Assembly (NCBI RefSeq): GCF_025263565.1
Contig: NZ_CP079865.1
Coordinates: 5,394,001 to 5,458,000 of the forward strand
Reading direction: 5' to 3'
Length of the DNA stretch: 64,000 nt
DNA from: Mycobacterium sp. SMC-8
Lineage (GTDB): Bacteria > Actinomycetota > Actinomycetes > Mycobacteriales > Mycobacteriaceae
Each line of letters starts with the position of its first letter. Within the stretch, counting starts at the first letter, position 1. Position numbers and translations under genes: made by a program. Shown piece after piece: positions 11,652 through 23,189 of this stretch. The notes beneath the pieces were generated by a model. It made no database searches. It saw nothing but the letters and a program-made list of their open reading frames with translations, and was not told where the DNA came from.

Positions 11652-12488
11652 ATGACCAGCAAGTCACGCGGTGCCGGACGGCCGGCGACGGTTCGCCGGC
11701 GGCGGCTGCGCCGACGCGTCACGGCGGCACTGCTGCTGCTGAGCGGATTGGTGATGGCCGGTGGCCTGGCGGCTACGTTGACTCCGTCACCACAGGTCGC
11801 GGTCGCCGATGAATCGGCGTCGGCGATGCTGCGCACTGGTCAACAGCTCTACGAGACCTCCTGCGTGTCGTGCCACGGCGTGAATCTGCAGGGTGTCGCC
11901 GATCGCGGCCCGAGCCTGATCGGCGTCGGCGAGGCGGCGGTGTACTTCCAGGTGTCCACCGGCCGTATGCCGGCGATGCGCGGCGAGGCGCAGGCCCCGG
12001 CCAAGCCGCGGCAGTTCGACGAGGCACAGACCGACGCGCTCGGCGCCTACATCCAGGCCAACGGCGGCGGACCCGTCGTCCCGCGCGACGAGAATGGCCA
12101 GATCGCGTCTCACTCGCTGATCGGTAACGACGTGGCCCGCGGCGGTGATCTGTTCCGCCTCAACTGCGCGTCGTGCCACAACTTCACGGGCAAGGGCGGC
12201 GCGCTCTCGTCCGGCAAGTACGCCCCCGACCTCGGTGACGCCAACGAGGCCCAGATCTACACCGCGATGCTGACCGGTCCGCAGAACATGCCGAAATTCT
12301 CCGACCGCCAGCTGTCCCCTGAAGAGAAGCGCGACATCGTCGCCTACGTCCGCGAAGCAGCCGAGACGCCCACACCCGGCGGGCTCGGACTGGGCGGCTT
12401 CGGACCGACGTCCGAAGGCATGGTCGCGTGGATCGTCGGCATGGTGGCCATCATCGCCGCCGCTCTCTGGATCGGAGCACGGGCATGA
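11652..12488 (+). CDS. qcrC: Diheme cytochrome c subunit QcrC of the bcc complex
   Basis: Cytochrome cc subunit that passes electrons from the bc complex directly to CuA of the aa3 oxidase, replacing soluble cytochrome c. 278 residues: an Arg-rich start and hydrophobic helix (24-45), two heme c domains with CVSCH at 71-75 and CASCH at 172-176, a MP-containing axial-ligand loop ([14 protein letters not shown]), and a C-terminal anchor helix at about 256-275. The ATG at 11652 has a GAAGGGG ribosome-binding site. The stop overlaps qcrA as ATGA. Confidence 0.95.
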   Translation: MTSKSRGAGRPATVRRRRLRRRVTAALLLLSGLVMAGGLAATLTPSPQVAVADESASAMLRTGQQLYETSCVSCHGVNLQGVADRGPSLIGVGEAAVYFQVSTGRMPAMRGEAQAPAKPRQFDEAQTDALGAYIQANGGGPVVPRDENGQIASHSLIGNDVARGGDLFRLNCASCHNFTGKGGALSSGKYAPDLGDANEAQIYTAMLTGPQNMPKFSDRQLSPEEKRDIVAYVREAAETPTPGGLGLGGFGPTSEGMVAWIVGMVAIIAAALWIGARA

Positions 12489-13693
12489 GTGACGCGCACG
12501 ACGACGTGAGGGGCACCGACGTCCCCGGCCACAAGGGCGAACCGGGGCAGCCCACCGACGCCGAACTGGCAAAGATGACGCAGGAAGAACTGCTCGAACT
12601 GGGCGGCAAGCTCGACGGCGTCGAGATCGTTCACAAGGAGCCGCGCTGGCCGGTGCCCGGCACCAAGGCCGAGAAGCGCGCCGAACGCACCGTCGCGTAC
12701 TGGTTTCTGCTGGCCGGTTTCTCCGGCCTCGCACTGCTGCTGATCTTCCTGTTCTGGCCGTGGGAGTACAAGCCCTACGGTTCCGACGGCGAATTCCTGT
12801 ACTCGTTGACCACCCCGCTCTACGGTCTGACCTTCGGGCTGTCGGTGCTGGCGATCGGTATCGGCGCGGTGCTGTTCCAGAAAAAGTTCATCCCCGAGGA
12901 GATCTCGGTCCAGGAGCGCCACGACGGCCGCTCCCCCGAGATCCACCGCAAGACCATCGCGGCCAACCTCGGTGACGCGCTCGACGGCTCGACCATCAAG
13001 CGCCGCAAGCTGATCGGCCTGTCGCTGGGCATCGGCTTCGGCGCGTTCGGAGCGGGCACGCTTGTGGCCTTCATCGGCGGGCTCATCAAGAACCCGTGGA
13101 AGCCCGTCGTTCCGACCGCGGAGGGCCCCAAGGCAGTGCTGTGGACCTCGGGCTGGACGCCGCGCTTCGAGGGCGAGACCATCTATCTGGCCCGCGCGAC
13201 CGGCAAGCCCGGCGAGTCCCCGTTCGTCAAGATGCGTCCCGAGGACATCGATGCCGGCGGCATGGAGACCGTGTACCCGTGGCGTGAATCCGACGGTGAC
13301 GGAACGACTGTCGAGTCCGAGCACCACATTTTCGAGATCTCGATGGGCGTGCGCAACCCGGTGATGCTGATCCGCATCAAGCCCGCGGACATGTCCCGGG
13401 TGGTCAAGCGCCGCGGCCAGGAGAGCTTCAACTTCGGCGAGTTGTTCGCCTACACGAAGGTGTGCTCGCACCTGGGCTGCCCGTCCTCGCTGTACGAGCA
13501 GCAGACCTACCGCATTCTGTGCCCGTGTCACCAGTCGCAGTTCGACGCGTTGCACTTCGCCAAGCCGATCTTCGGTCCGGCGGCCCGTGCGCTCGCGCAG
13601 CTGCCGATCACCATTGATCAAGAGGGCTACCTGGTCGCCAACGGCGACTTCATCGAACCCGTCGGACCGGCATTCTGGGAGCGGAAGTCATGA
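12485..13693 (+). CDS. qcrA: Rieske iron-sulfur subunit QcrA
   Basis: Rieske [2Fe-2S] subunit of the menaquinol:cytochrome c reductase. 402 residues with three hydrophobic segments in the first half, as usual in actinobacterial QcrA, and a C-terminal Rieske domain. Cluster ligands are visible: Cys327 and His329 in CSHLGC and Cys346 and His349 in CPCH; the Cys332 and Cys348 pair can form the stabilising disulfide. Coupled by ATGA overlaps to both qcrC and qcrB. Confidence 0.95.
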   Translation: MSDAHDDVRGTDVPGHKGEPGQPTDAELAKMTQEELLELGGKLDGVEIVHKEPRWPVPGTKAEKRAERTVAYWFLLAGFSGLALLLIFLFWPWEYKPYGSDGEFLYSLTTPLYGLTFGLSVLAIGIGAVLFQKKFIPEEISVQERHDGRSPEIHRKTIAANLGDALDGSTIKRRKLIGLSLGIGFGAFGAGTLVAFIGGLIKNPWKPVVPTAEGPKAVLWTSGWTPRFEGETIYLARATGKPGESPFVKMRPEDIDAGGMETVYPWRESDGDGTTVESEHHIFEISMGVRNPVMLIRIKPADMSRVVKRRGQESFNFGELFAYTKVCSHLGCPSSLYEQQTYRILCPCHQSQFDALHFAKPIFGPAARALAQLPITIDQEGYLVANGDFIEPVGPAFWERKS

Positions 13694-15348
13694 GCCCACG
13701 TCTAGACGCAGCCACGATCGCGGCCAGGCAGGGTGACGCGATCGACTCGCGGTATCACCCGTCGGCTGCGGTGCGCCGGCAGCTCAACAAGGTCTTCCCC
13801 ACGCACTGGTCGTTCCTGCTGGGCGAGATCGCGATGTACAGCTTCATCGTGCTGCTCATCACGGGCGTTTACCTGACGCTGTTCTTCGATCCGTCGATGG
13901 CGCACGTCACCTATGACGGCGTGTACCAGCCGCTGCGCGGGGTCGGCATGTCCCGCGCCTACGAGACGACGCTGGACATCAGCTTCGAGGTGCGCGGCGG
14001 CCTGTTCGTCCGTCAGGTCCACCACTGGGCGGCGCTGCTGTTCGCCGCGTCCATCATGGTCCACCTGGCCCGTGTCTTCTTCACCGGCGCGTTCCGTCGC
14101 CCGCGTGAGGCGAACTGGGTGATCGGCTCGCTGCTGCTGATCCTGGCCATGTTCGAAGGCTTCTTCGGGTACTCGCTGCCCGACGACCTGCTCTCGGGCA
14201 CCGGCATCCGCGCCGCGCTGTCGGGCATCACGATGGGCATCCCGATCGTCGGCACCTGGATGCACTGGGCGCTGTTCGGCGGCGACTTCCCCGGCGAGAT
14301 CCTGATCCCCCGCCTCTATGCGCTGCACATTCTGCTGATTCCGGGAATCATCCTGGCGCTCATCGGTGTTCACCTCGCGTTGGTCTGGTTCCAGAAGCAC
14401 ACGCAGTTCCCCGGCCCCGGCCGCACCGAGACCAACGTCGTCGGCGTGCGCGTCATGCCGGTGTTCGCGATCAAGTCGGGTGCGTTCTTCGCGGTGACGG
14501 TCGGCATCCTCGGTCTGATGGGCGGCCTGCTCCAGATCAACCCGGTGTGGACGATCGGCCCCTACAAGCCGTCCCAGGTGTCGGCGGGCAGCCAGCCGGA
14601 CTTCTACATGATGTGGACGGACGGCCTGATCCGGTTGTGGCCGGCATGGGAGTTCTACCCGTTCGGTCACACCATCCCGCAGGGCGTGTGGGTGGCTGTG
14701 GGCATGGGACTGATCTTCACGCTGCTGGCTGCGTATCCGTTCCTGGAGAAGAAGCTGAGCGGGGACGACGCGCACCACAACCTATTGCAGCGTCCGCGTG
14801 ACGCACCGACCCGCACCGCGGTGGGCGCCGCCGCGATCGCGTTCTACATCGTGCTGACCTTCGCGTGTATGAACGACATCATCGCGCTGAAGTTCCACAT
14901 CTCGCTCAATGCGACGACGTGGATCGGCCGCGTCGGCATGGTGGTGCTTCCCGCGATCGTGTACTTCGTCGCCTACCGCTGGGCGGTGGCGCTGCAGCGC
15001 AGCGACCGCGAGGTGCTCGAGCACGGCGTCGAGACCGGCATCATCAAGCGGCTGCCGCACGGCGCCTACGTCGAGCTGCACCAGCCGCTGGGTCCTGTCG
15101 ACGAGCATGGTCATCCGATTCCGCTGCAGTACCAGGGCGCCGCCCTGCCGAAGCGGATGAACAAGCTGGGATCGGCGGGCGCCCCGGGCACCGGCAGCTT
15201 CCTGCGGGGCGACCCGCTGTCCGAGCACGAGGCGCTGACCGAGGCGGCGCACGCGTCCGAGCATCGCGCGCTGACCGCACTGCGGGAGCACCAGGAGCGC
15301 AGCTCCGGCAACGGCTCCTCGAACGGATCGTCCAACGGACACCACTGA
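13690..15348 (+). CDS. qcrB: Cytochrome b subunit QcrB
   Basis: Diheme cytochrome b that oxidises menaquinol at the Qp site; in M. tuberculosis it is the target of imidazopyridine drugs such as telacebec. 552 residues with eight or nine membrane helices. Visible are the heme helices ([18 protein letters not shown] and later), the Qp-site region around the [12 protein letters not shown] loop and a PPWEF-like segment (PAWEFYPFG). A long polar, Ser/Asn/Gly-rich C-terminal tail follows the last helix. Last gene of the operon; a strong terminator follows at once. Confidence 0.95.
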   Translation: MSPRLDAATIAARQGDAIDSRYHPSAAVRRQLNKVFPTHWSFLLGEIAMYSFIVLLITGVYLTLFFDPSMAHVTYDGVYQPLRGVGMSRAYETTLDISFEVRGGLFVRQVHHWAALLFAASIMVHLARVFFTGAFRRPREANWVIGSLLLILAMFEGFFGYSLPDDLLSGTGIRAALSGITMGIPIVGTWMHWALFGGDFPGEILIPRLYALHILLIPGIILALIGVHLALVWFQKHTQFPGPGRTETNVVGVRVMPVFAIKSGAFFAVTVGILGLMGGLLQINPVWTIGPYKPSQVSAGSQPDFYMMWTDGLIRLWPAWEFYPFGHTIPQGVWVAVGMGLIFTLLAAYPFLEKKLSGDDAHHNLLQRPRDAPTRTAVGAAAIAFYIVLTFACMNDIIALKFHISLNATTWIGRVGMVVLPAIVYFVAYRWAVALQRSDREVLEHGVETGIIKRLPHGAYVELHQPLGPVDEHGHPIPLQYQGAALPKRMNKLGSAGAPGTGSFLRGDPLSEHEALTEAAHASEHRALTALREHQERSSGNGSSNGSSNGHH

Positions 15349-15364
15349 CGAGCCGCGAAGCACG

Positions 15365-15405
15365 AAGATCCGCCCCCAGCCGCAAGGATGGGGGCGGATC
15401 TTTTT
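15365..15405 (+). terminator. Rho-independent terminator after qcrB
   Basis: A 14-bp perfect stem (15365-15378 pairs with 15389-15402) with a 10-base loop, followed by five T residues. It begins 17 bases after the qcrB stop and closes the ctaE-qcrCAB operon. It is one of only two strong intrinsic-type terminators I see, and the only one with a proper T tract. Confidence 0.93.
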
Positions 15406-15573
15406 GTGTGAGCTGTCGGCCGAAGAGGGCCGGTTCGTCCCGGGCCCTCCCCCGCCCCACCCGTCACACGCATTCACCCTCTGCAGACAAAGCGCGAGAA
15501 GACCACTGCAGAAAGCAGATTCGTGTGACCCCCGAGACTCCCCGCAGCCGTCCGCGTCTTCGCCCGGGCCGGC

Positions 15574-16224
15574 TCAGCTTTCGGTGTCGGAGCGCAGCTC
15601 GCGCAGGAAGTACCACGGGAGCGCGCACATCCCGACGGTGACGGCGCCGGCGAGGCCGTACAGCACCCATGCCGCAGTGTCGCTGTCGACGGCCATCAGA
15701 TAGGTCGCCGCCGAGATCAGCAGCGTCGCAACGCCCATCGCGGCCGCGATCGATGCGGTGCACCGCAGGTACATCTGGTCGGTCACCGGCGAACTCGCCG
15801 CCGAGGACCCCGGCATCGTCGGCAACGGACCGCTCGCCTCGACGGGGCGCGCGACGCGCAGTTTCTCCGTCGGTGCGTCCAGCCCGCGCACCGGCGACGG
15901 TGCGCTCTCGGCACGCGGTGCCGGCGCGGGCACGGCCTCCGATTCGGTCGTCCGCCGGGCACGCAGCAGCAGCGGCACAGCCGCCACGATCACCGCCGCA
16001 GACACCCCGATGATCGTGTACAGCACCCACGGGGTCCCGGACCCCCCTGCGGACTGCGCATGGCCTCGCGCGAGGTCGACCAAGGCCACGACGGCCGCGA
16101 CCGCGGCACCCAGTGCGGCCAACCACACCACGGCACAGCCGCCCAGCAGCAGGCGATCCGTGCGATCGAGTGTGGCGACGTCGAGGCCCGGCCGGGTCCG
16201 GGTGGTGTCGGTGAGGTTCGTCAT
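15574..16224 (-). CDS. DUF2561 membrane protein (Rv2197c-like)
   Basis: A 216-residue protein with four hydrophobic segments: about 25-50, one after TPWVLYTIIGVSAAVIVAAVPLLL, and a pair near the C terminus separated by a short loop. A Ser/Pro/Glu-rich loop lies in the middle. The layout matches the mycobacterial DUF2561 family. It starts 7 bases after the mmpS3 stop, so the two are probably co-transcribed. Function unknown; the conserved position between qcrB and mmpS3 suggests an envelope or respiratory role. Confidence 0.75.
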   Translation of the reverse strand: MTNLTDTTRTRPGLDVATLDRTDRLLLGGCAVVWLAALGAAVAAVVALVDLARGHAQSAGGSGTPWVLYTIIGVSAAVIVAAVPLLLRARRTTESEAVPAPAPRAESAPSPVRGLDAPTEKLRVARPVEASGPLPTMPGSSAASSPVTDQMYLRCTASIAAAMGVATLLISAATYLMAVDSDTAAWVLYGLAGAVTVGMCALPWYFLRELRSDTES

Positions 16225-16231
16225 CTGCGGT

Positions 16232-17107
16232 CTAACAGCTGGTCTGTGCGGCGTTGCTGGTGTTGGACGACAACACCGTTCCGTCGCTTGTCGTGATTGA
16301 GCAGTTCAGCCGGCTGACCAGAAACAGGCTCGAAGCCTGAACCGAGCCGACCTCCGACTGGGAGATCGGGGTGACCGTCAACGACCACGGGATGTAGACG
16401 TTGCGCTGCGTACGGCTGCGACCCGACGCGTCGATGTAGGTGACGGTGATGATGTCGCCCGGCGCCTTCGTCCCGGTCACCGAGTAGGTGACCTGACGCG
16501 GTCCCGACCGCGTCGTGGTCGGAGGCGGCGGCGGTGCCGGTTCCTCCGTGGTCGGAGGCGGCGGAGGCGGCGCCTCCGTGGTGGCCGGCGGTGGAGGAGG
16601 CGGCGGCTCGGTGACCGTGACGGTCTCAGGTGGTGGCGGCGGGGGCGGAGCCTCTTCCGAGGTCGGAGGCGGCGGGGGCGGCGGCGGCTCGGTCGTGGTG
16701 AACTCGTCCTGCACCGGGGGCACCGATTCGGTGGTCGTCGTGGTCGGTGTCGCCAGGTTGTCGGTCTCGGTGCGTGTCACCAGCACCGACACGGACACGA
16801 CCAGCGCGATCGCGGCAACGATCGCAACCACCCCGACCACCCACGGCCATCGGGGCGGCGGCGCCTGCTCGACGTCGACGTTCGCGTCGTAGCTGTCGTA
16901 GTCGTACAACGATGCGTCCGCCGGCACGTAGGGCGGACTGACGAACTGTTCGGATTCCGGCGCCGAATAGGCCCGAGAATAGAAGTCGGTCTGACCGGTA
17001 TCGGGATTGTCGGCGGTGGGTTCGTCCGGGGTGGGCTGGCCAGCCGGCTCCTCACCTGGGAGGCCAGAGCTGCCAGAGTCCTGCCCGGGAGGATTCGGCC
17101 CGCTCAT
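16232..17107 (-). CDS. mmpS3: MmpS family membrane protein MmpS3
   Basis: A 291-residue protein with an acidic cytosolic N terminus (1-85), one membrane helix at about 87-110, a long Pro/Thr-rich linker with several runs of six to eight prolines (about 130-205), and a small C-terminal beta domain of the MmpS type with two cysteines (SRLNCSI and the last residue). It is not next to an mmpL gene, which fits MmpS3 (Rv2198c). The family supports transport or assembly of envelope components; MmpS3 itself is poorly understood. An AAAGGAT sequence serves as ribosome-binding site. Confidence 0.85.
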   Translation of the reverse strand: MSGPNPPGQDSGSSGLPGEEPAGQPTPDEPTADNPDTGQTDFYSRAYSAPESEQFVSPPYVPADASLYDYDSYDANVDVEQAPPPRWPWVVGVVAIVAAIALVVSVSVLVTRTETDNLATPTTTTTESVPPVQDEFTTTEPPPPPPPPTSEEAPPPPPPPETVTVTEPPPPPPPATTEAPPPPPPTTEEPAPPPPPTTTRSGPRQVTYSVTGTKAPGDIITVTYIDASGRSRTQRNVYIPWSLTVTPISQSEVGSVQASSLFLVSRLNCSITTSDGTVLSSNTSNAAQTSC

Positions 17108-17267
17108 CTACGTCTATCCTTTTCGACTGCTTCTCCGGCGCGGTGGTCGCCGTGGCGGCTCATGGCGCCTCGGCAACACTACCCAACGGCAGCACCCGAT
17201 CGGATGGCTCGACGCGTGTTGCGGGTGAACTCATGCCCTGATTGTGACCTTGTCGCCGGGGCGGTGG

Positions 17268-17687
17268 TCAGTGCTTCTCCGGGCCCCAGTGGTACTCGAA
17301 GACCAGACCCGACACGGTCACCAGGATGAAGCAGACGCCGGCGATGATCAGCCACGGCAGCCACATGGCCAGCCCAACTGCAGCGACCGATCCGGACAGC
17401 GCGATGAAGATCGGCCACCAGCTGTGCGGGCTGAAGAAACCGAGCTCTCCGGCGCCGTCGGCGATCTCGGCGTCCTCGTAGTCCTCGGGCCGGGTGTCGA
17501 GGCGGCGCGCGACGAACCGGAAGAAAGTGCCGACGATCAGCGAAAGGCCCGTGGTGAGCGCCAGCGCGGTGCTGCCGGCCCACTCGATACCGCCCTGGGC
17601 GAACATATAGGTCAGCACGACGTACACCACGGTGCACAGCGCGAAGAACGCCGTCAGGAACTCGAACAACCTGGCTTCGATGTGCAT
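17268..17687 (-). CDS. ctaF: Cytochrome c oxidase subunit IV CtaF
   Basis: Small aa3-oxidase subunit found in actinobacteria; 139 residues with four hydrophobic helices, a short charged loop rich in Asp/Glu in the middle ([18 protein letters not shown]) and a C-terminal tail ending in GPEKH. The length equals that of Rv2199c. It starts 9 bases after the ctaC stop with an AAGGACAG ribosome-binding site, so ctaC-ctaF form an operon. Confidence 0.93.
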   Translation of the reverse strand: MHIEARLFEFLTAFFALCTVVYVVLTYMFAQGGIEWAGSTALALTTGLSLIVGTFFRFVARRLDTRPEDYEDAEIADGAGELGFFSPHSWWPIFIALSGSVAAVGLAMWLPWLIIAGVCFILVTVSGLVFEYHWGPEKH

Positions 17688-17696
17688 CTGCTGTCC

Positions 17697-18731
17697 TTAC
17701 CTGCTCGCCTGGGGCAGCTCGGGTGCTCCCTCACCGCGACGGGTGTCGAAGGGTTTGGTGGTGACGGCCACCGGCGACTGATTGATCGCCTCCAACGCCT
17801 CGGCGTTGGTCTTGCCGGCACTGCGCTGATCGAGGTACGCCTTGAAGTCGTTGGGCTCCACCACACGCAGCTCGAAGTTCATCATCGCGTGGTAGGTGCC
17901 GCACATCTCGGTGCAACGACCGACGAACGCGCCGGTCTGGTTGATCTCGCTGATCTGGAAGACGTTGTCGGAGTTGTTCTCCTTGGGGTTGGGCAGCACG
18001 TCCCGCTTGAACAGGAACTCAGGCACCCAGAACCCATGGATGACGTCCGCCGAGGCGATCTGGAACTCGACCCGCTTGCCGACCGGCACCACCAGCACCG
18101 GGATCTCGGTGGAGGTCCCGATGGTCTCGATCTTGTCGAAGTTCAGGTAGGTACGGTCCTCGGGGTTCTTGCCGTAGATGGCGCCGACCTGCTCGATGCC
18201 GTGATCGTCCACGCCCTCGGGACGCGAGGTCATGGCCTCTTTGCGGGCGTTGTCCACGCCGTCGTAGGTCAGCGTGCCGTCGGCGAAATCGACCTTCTGG
18301 TAGCCGAACTTCCAGTTCCACTGGAACGCCGTGACGTCGATCACGACCTCAGGGTTGTCTTCCTTGTTCAGCATCCGCTCCTGCACCACCACGGTGAAGT
18401 AGAAGAGCACCGAAATGATGATGAACGGGATCACCGTCAGCGTCAGCTCCAGCGGCATGTTGTAGCCAAACTGGCGAGGCAACTCGGTGTCGCCCTTCTT
18501 CTTCCGGTGGAAGGCCATCGTCCACAACAGCAGGATGTAGACGATCGCGCCGACGACGAACGCGGCGATCACCGAACCGATCCACAATTCGCGGTTCAGG
18601 TGTGCTTCCGGGGTGATGCCGTTGGGCCAGCCGAGGCCGAGCACCTCAGACCAACTGCACCCGCTGAGTAGCACCGCCGTCCCGCCCAGAAGCAGCGACA
18701 ATGCCACCAACTTAGGACCGCGAGCGGACAC
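17697..18731 (-). CDS. ctaC: Cytochrome c oxidase subunit II CtaC
   Basis: CuA-bearing subunit of the aa3 oxidase. 344 residues from the GTG at 18731, which has an AGGAGG ribosome-binding site; the longer frame upstream is antisense to asnB. The N terminus is a lipoprotein signal with lipobox LLSGC (Cys25). Two membrane helices follow, then a cupredoxin domain with the CuA site: Cys273, Glu275, Cys277, His281 and Met284 in [12 protein letters not shown], plus the earlier His in DVIHGFWVP. The ~40-residue loop that binds QcrC in actinobacterial supercomplexes lies before this. Divergent from asnB. Confidence 0.94.
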   Translation of the reverse strand: MSARGPKLVALSLLLGGTAVLLSGCSWSEVLGLGWPNGITPEAHLNRELWIGSVIAAFVVGAIVYILLLWTMAFHRKKKGDTELPRQFGYNMPLELTLTVIPFIIISVLFYFTVVVQERMLNKEDNPEVVIDVTAFQWNWKFGYQKVDFADGTLTYDGVDNARKEAMTSRPEGVDDHGIEQVGAIYGKNPEDRTYLNFDKIETIGTSTEIPVLVVPVGKRVEFQIASADVIHGFWVPEFLFKRDVLPNPKENNSDNVFQISEINQTGAFVGRCTEMCGTYHAMMNFELRVVEPNDFKAYLDQRSAGKTNAEALEAINQSPVAVTTKPFDTRRGEGAPELPQASR

Positions 18732-18789
18732 GTTGGCGCCTCCTACTAAGTCGTTAAACCGGCGGCCGGTCAGACGGCTGCATCGAATA

Positions 18790-18802
18790 CTACGCAGCGT
18801 AG
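18790..18802. promoter_or_regulatory. 13-bp palindrome in the ctaC/asnB intergenic region
   Basis: A perfect palindrome around a central A (CTACGCAGCGTAG). On the minus strand it overlaps a TAGTAT hexamer at 18787-18792 that could be a -10 box for ctaC. It could be an operator for ctaC or asnB, but no regulator is known to me for this motif, and 13-bp palindromes arise by chance in high-GC DNA. Confidence 0.3.
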
Positions 18803-18890
18803 ACCACGCCCTCGACCGCACGCGAAGGGACCGGTGGATGTGGGCACGTGCCGATCTCTGCACGCACTCCGCAACAGGCATACTGGCGCG

Positions 18891-20821
18891 GTGTGCGGAC
18901 TTCTGGCGCTGGTCACCGACCCTTCCTCTGAGGTATCCCCCACCACCGTCGATGCCGTGTCCGGAGCGACCGCCCAGATGCGGCACCGCGGCCCGGACGA
19001 GCCCGGCACCTGGCACGACGGCCGCGTGGTGCTCGGTTTCAACCGGCTCTCGATCATCGACATCGCACACAGCCACCAGCCGCTGCGGTGGGGGCCGCCG
19101 GAGGCGCCGGAGCGCTACACGCTGGTGTTCAACGGCGAAATCTACAACTACCTGGAACTGCGGGACGCGCTGCGGTCCGAGTTCGGCGCGGAGTTCCACA
19201 CCGACGGTGACGGCGAGGCCATCGTGGTGGCCTACCACCACTGGGGCGCCGAAGCGCTGACCCGGCTGCGCGGCATGTTCGCGTTCGCGCTGTGGGACAG
19301 CGTCACACAGGAACTGTTCTGTGCCAGGGACCCCTTCGGCATCAAACCGCTCTACATGGCGACCGGCCCCGGCGGCACCGTCGTCGGCAGCGAGAAGAAA
19401 TGCCTGCTGGAGGTCGCCGACCGGCTCGGGATCGATCTCGGTATCGACGAGCGAGCCGTTGAGCACTACACCGTGTTGCAGTACGTCCCCGAACCCGAGA
19501 CGCTGCACCGCGGCATCCGCAGGCTGGAATCGGGCAGTTCGGCTGTGATCCGGCCGGGCGCCGGCCCGGAGGTGACGCGTTACTTCAAGCCGCGGTTCGA
19601 CGCGGTGGCATTCCGGCCGGGAACAGAGCAGTCCCGCTACGACGAGATCACCGCCGCGCTCGAGGACTCGGTGGCCAAGCACATGCGTGCCGATGTGACG
19701 GTGGGTGCGTTCCTGTCCGGCGGTATCGACTCGACCGCGATCGCGGCGCTGGCGATGCGGCACAACCCGCGGCTGATCACGTTCACCACCGGCTTCGAAC
19801 GGGAGGGGTTCTCCGAGGTCGACGTCGCGGTCGCATCGGCCGAAGCGATCGGCGCCCGCCACGTCACCAAGGTGGTCAGCCAGCAGGAGTTCGTCGCGGC
19901 GCTGCCCGAGATCGTCTGGTATCTCGACGAACCCGTCGCCGACCCGGCGCTGGTCCCGCTGTACTTCATCGCCCGGGAGGCCCGTAAACACGTCAAGGTG
20001 GTGCTCTCCGGCGAGGGCGCCGACGAGCTGTTCGGCGGCTACACGATCTATCGGGAACCGTTGTCGCTCAAGGCTTTCGACTACCTTCCCCGCGGCCTGC
20101 GCAAGTCGGTGGGCCGGATGGCCGGCCCGTTGCCCGAGGGTCTGCGCGGCAAGAGCCTGCTGCACCGCGGATCCTTGACGCTCGAGGAGCGCTATTACGG
20201 CAACGCGCGCAGCTTCTCGGACGCGCAGCTGCGCGCGGTGCTGCCGCGGTTCCGCCCGGAATGGGTGCACACCGATGTGACGGCGCCGGTGTACGCCCAG
20301 TCACAGGGCTGGGACCCGGTGGCGCGGATGCAGCACATCGATCTGTTCACCTGGCTGCGCGGCGACATCCTGGTCAAGGCGGACAAGATGACGATGGCCA
20401 ACTCGCTGGAGTTGCGGGTGCCGTTCCTGGATCCCGAGGTGTTCGCGGTCGCGTCGAGGCTGCCGTACGACCAGAAGATCACCCGGTCGACGACGAAGTA
20501 CGCATTGCGTCGCGCGCTCGAACCCATCGTTCCCGCGCACGTGCTCAACCGCCCGAAACTGGGCTTCCCGGTGCCGATCCGGCACTGGCTGCGCTCCGGC
20601 GAGCTGCTCGACTGGGCGCACGGGATGGTCGGCACGTCCGGCGCGGGCGATTTCGTCGATCTCGCCGCGGTCCGCTCCATGCTCGACGAACACCGCAGCG
20701 GCACCACCGACCACAGCCGCCGGCTGTGGACCATGCTGATCTTCATGCTGTGGTACGGGATCTTCGTCGACAAGAGCGTGACCCCGCAGATCAGCGAGCC
20801 GACCTACCCCGTACAGCTTTA

Positions 20822-20822
<1 letters not shown>
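18891..20822 (+). CDS. asnB: Glutamine-dependent asparagine synthetase-type amidotransferase AsnB
   Basis: Class II glutamine amidotransferase fused to an ATP-dependent synthetase domain, 643 residues. The start is the GTG at 18891, because it is followed directly by Cys2 (CGLLAL), the N-terminal nucleophile freed by Met removal. The ATP pyrophosphatase loop SGGIDS is at 276-281. In mycobacteria and corynebacteria this enzyme (LtsA type) amidates meso-diaminopimelate in peptidoglycan, so the true substrate may be cell-wall DAP rather than aspartate. Divergent from ctaC; convergent with adoK. Confidence 0.9.
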
Positions 20823-21856
<1,034 letters not shown>

Positions 21857-22015
21857 TCAGCCTAGTGTCGAGCACTCCGGCGGGCAGATCTCGGCCCCGT
21901 CCCGGCCTCGCTGTCGGCAGGGTCACCCCGGCCAGGTGCGCTAACCTGCCTATAAGTGCCTGCCCGGTCACTGTAGATGCCGCAGGATCCGATCGACTTC
22001 CCCGGGAGCAAATCT

Positions 22016-22684
22016 ATGACTGGTCCGTACCCGCCCCAATACGGCGCAGGACCAGCAGGCCCGCAGATGTATCCGGAGGGTTATCCGCCGCCGACCTACC
22101 CGGCGATGGGGACTCCCTATCCCGAGGCCGGCCCGGCGGCGTCCTATCCGGGCCCGCTGCCGCCGCCGGTGCAGTACCCCAAGCGCAGGCGCCCCTGGAT
22201 CGTCGCCGCCGTCGCGGTGGTGGCGGTCGTCGGGCTCGTCGCGGTGATCGCCGCGGTGGCGCTGACCGGCCGGCGCGACGACGCCGGCTCCTCCGGCGCC
22301 CTCACCGAGGCGACGGCCAAGACCGCGATCCAGGACTATCTGGACGCGCTGACCAACGGCGACGACGAGACCGTGGCGCGGCACACCTTGTGCGGCCTGT
22401 TCGACGCGGTCAAGGAACGGCGCTCTGATCTGGCGCTGGCCAACCTGTCCAGCGACGCGTTCCGTAAGCAGTACGACAGCGCCGAGGTGACCGCGATCGA
22501 CAAGATGGTGCTGTCCTCACCGACCCAGGCACAGGTGCTGTTCACGATGCGGGTGGTCCCGGCCAGCGGCTCGTCGCGCACGCAGCCCCAAGAGGCCGAC
22601 GAGCAGGCCGTTGCGCAGCTGCTGTCGGTCGATGACGAGGTGTTGGTGTGCTCCTACCTGCCGCGCACGGCAGGTCAGTACTGA
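22016..22684 (+). CDS. Pro-rich single-pass membrane protein (Rv2203-like)
   Basis: A 222-residue protein: a Pro/Tyr/Gly-rich cytosolic N terminus (1-58), one strong membrane helix at about 61-82 and an extracytoplasmic alpha/beta domain with the sequence LSSDAFRKQYDSAEVTAIDK. The layout resembles Rv0361-type mycobacterial membrane proteins with an NTF2/DUF4878-like domain. I took the ATG at 22016 with a GGGAG ribosome-binding site; an ATG at 21977 would add 13 residues. A TATAAG hexamer around 21952 could be a promoter. Function unknown. Confidence 0.7.
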   Translation: MTGPYPPQYGAGPAGPQMYPEGYPPPTYPAMGTPYPEAGPAASYPGPLPPPVQYPKRRRPWIVAAVAVVAVVGLVAVIAAVALTGRRDDAGSSGALTEATAKTAIQDYLDALTNGDDETVARHTLCGLFDAVKERRSDLALANLSSDAFRKQYDSAEVTAIDKMVLSSPTQAQVLFTMRVVPASGSSRTQPQEADEQAVAQLLSVDDEVLVCSYLPRTAGQY

Positions 22685-22700
22685 TCGATCCGGTGCCGAC

Positions 22701-23078
22701 TCAGTTGAACGAGTCGCCGCACGCGCACGAACCGGTGGCGTTCGGGTTGTCGATGGTGAAGCCCTGCTTCTCGATCGTGTCCACGAAGTCGATGGTGGCG
22801 CCCTGCACATAGGGGGCGCTCATGCGGTCGACCGTGAGCTCGACGCCGTTGAAGTCGACGGTCAGGTCGCCGTCGAGGGTGCGGTCGTCGAAGAAGAGGT
22901 TGTAGCGCAGACCTGCGCACCCGCCGGGCTGCACAGCGATCCGCAGCGCCAGGTCGTCACGACCCTCCTGGTCGAGCAGAGCCTTCGCCTTGGCGGCCGC
23001 GGCATCGGTCAGAGTCACGCCGTGTTGGGCGTCGGTGGCCTGACCTGCCTGCACTGCCGACTCGTCCTGAACAGTCAT
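22701..23078 (-). CDS. A-type iron-sulfur carrier (ErpA/HesB family)
   Basis: Scaffold or carrier that delivers Fe-S clusters to target enzymes. 125 residues with the three conserved cysteines Cys54 (GGCAGLRY), Cys118 and Cys120 (GSCACGDSF). The ATG at 23078 with a GGGAG ribosome-binding site was chosen over an upstream frame start. Corresponds to Rv2204c, a likely ErpA-type protein. Candidate clients encoded nearby are LipA and the Rieske protein QcrA, but this is only inference from shared chemistry. Confidence 0.88.
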   Translation of the reverse strand: MTVQDESAVQAGQATDAQHGVTLTDAAAAKAKALLDQEGRDDLALRIAVQPGGCAGLRYNLFFDDRTLDGDLTVDFNGVELTVDRMSAPYVQGATIDFVDTIEKQGFTIDNPNATGSCACGDSFN

Positions 23079-23189
23079 GAAATCTCCCGTGTGGATGTTC
23101 GTGGAAGGGGCCCGCGGTTTGGCCGAGGTGGCCATGCGCGGTCTGACCCCACTGACTCAACGGTACCCCGTTCCCCCGCTATTCCCCAT

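Noticed and set aside
16515-16892. A Gly/Val-rich plus-strand frame resembling a PE_PGRS-like protein
   Set aside because: It is the antisense of the proline runs in mmpS3; the MmpS reading has a membrane helix and conserved C-terminal domain.
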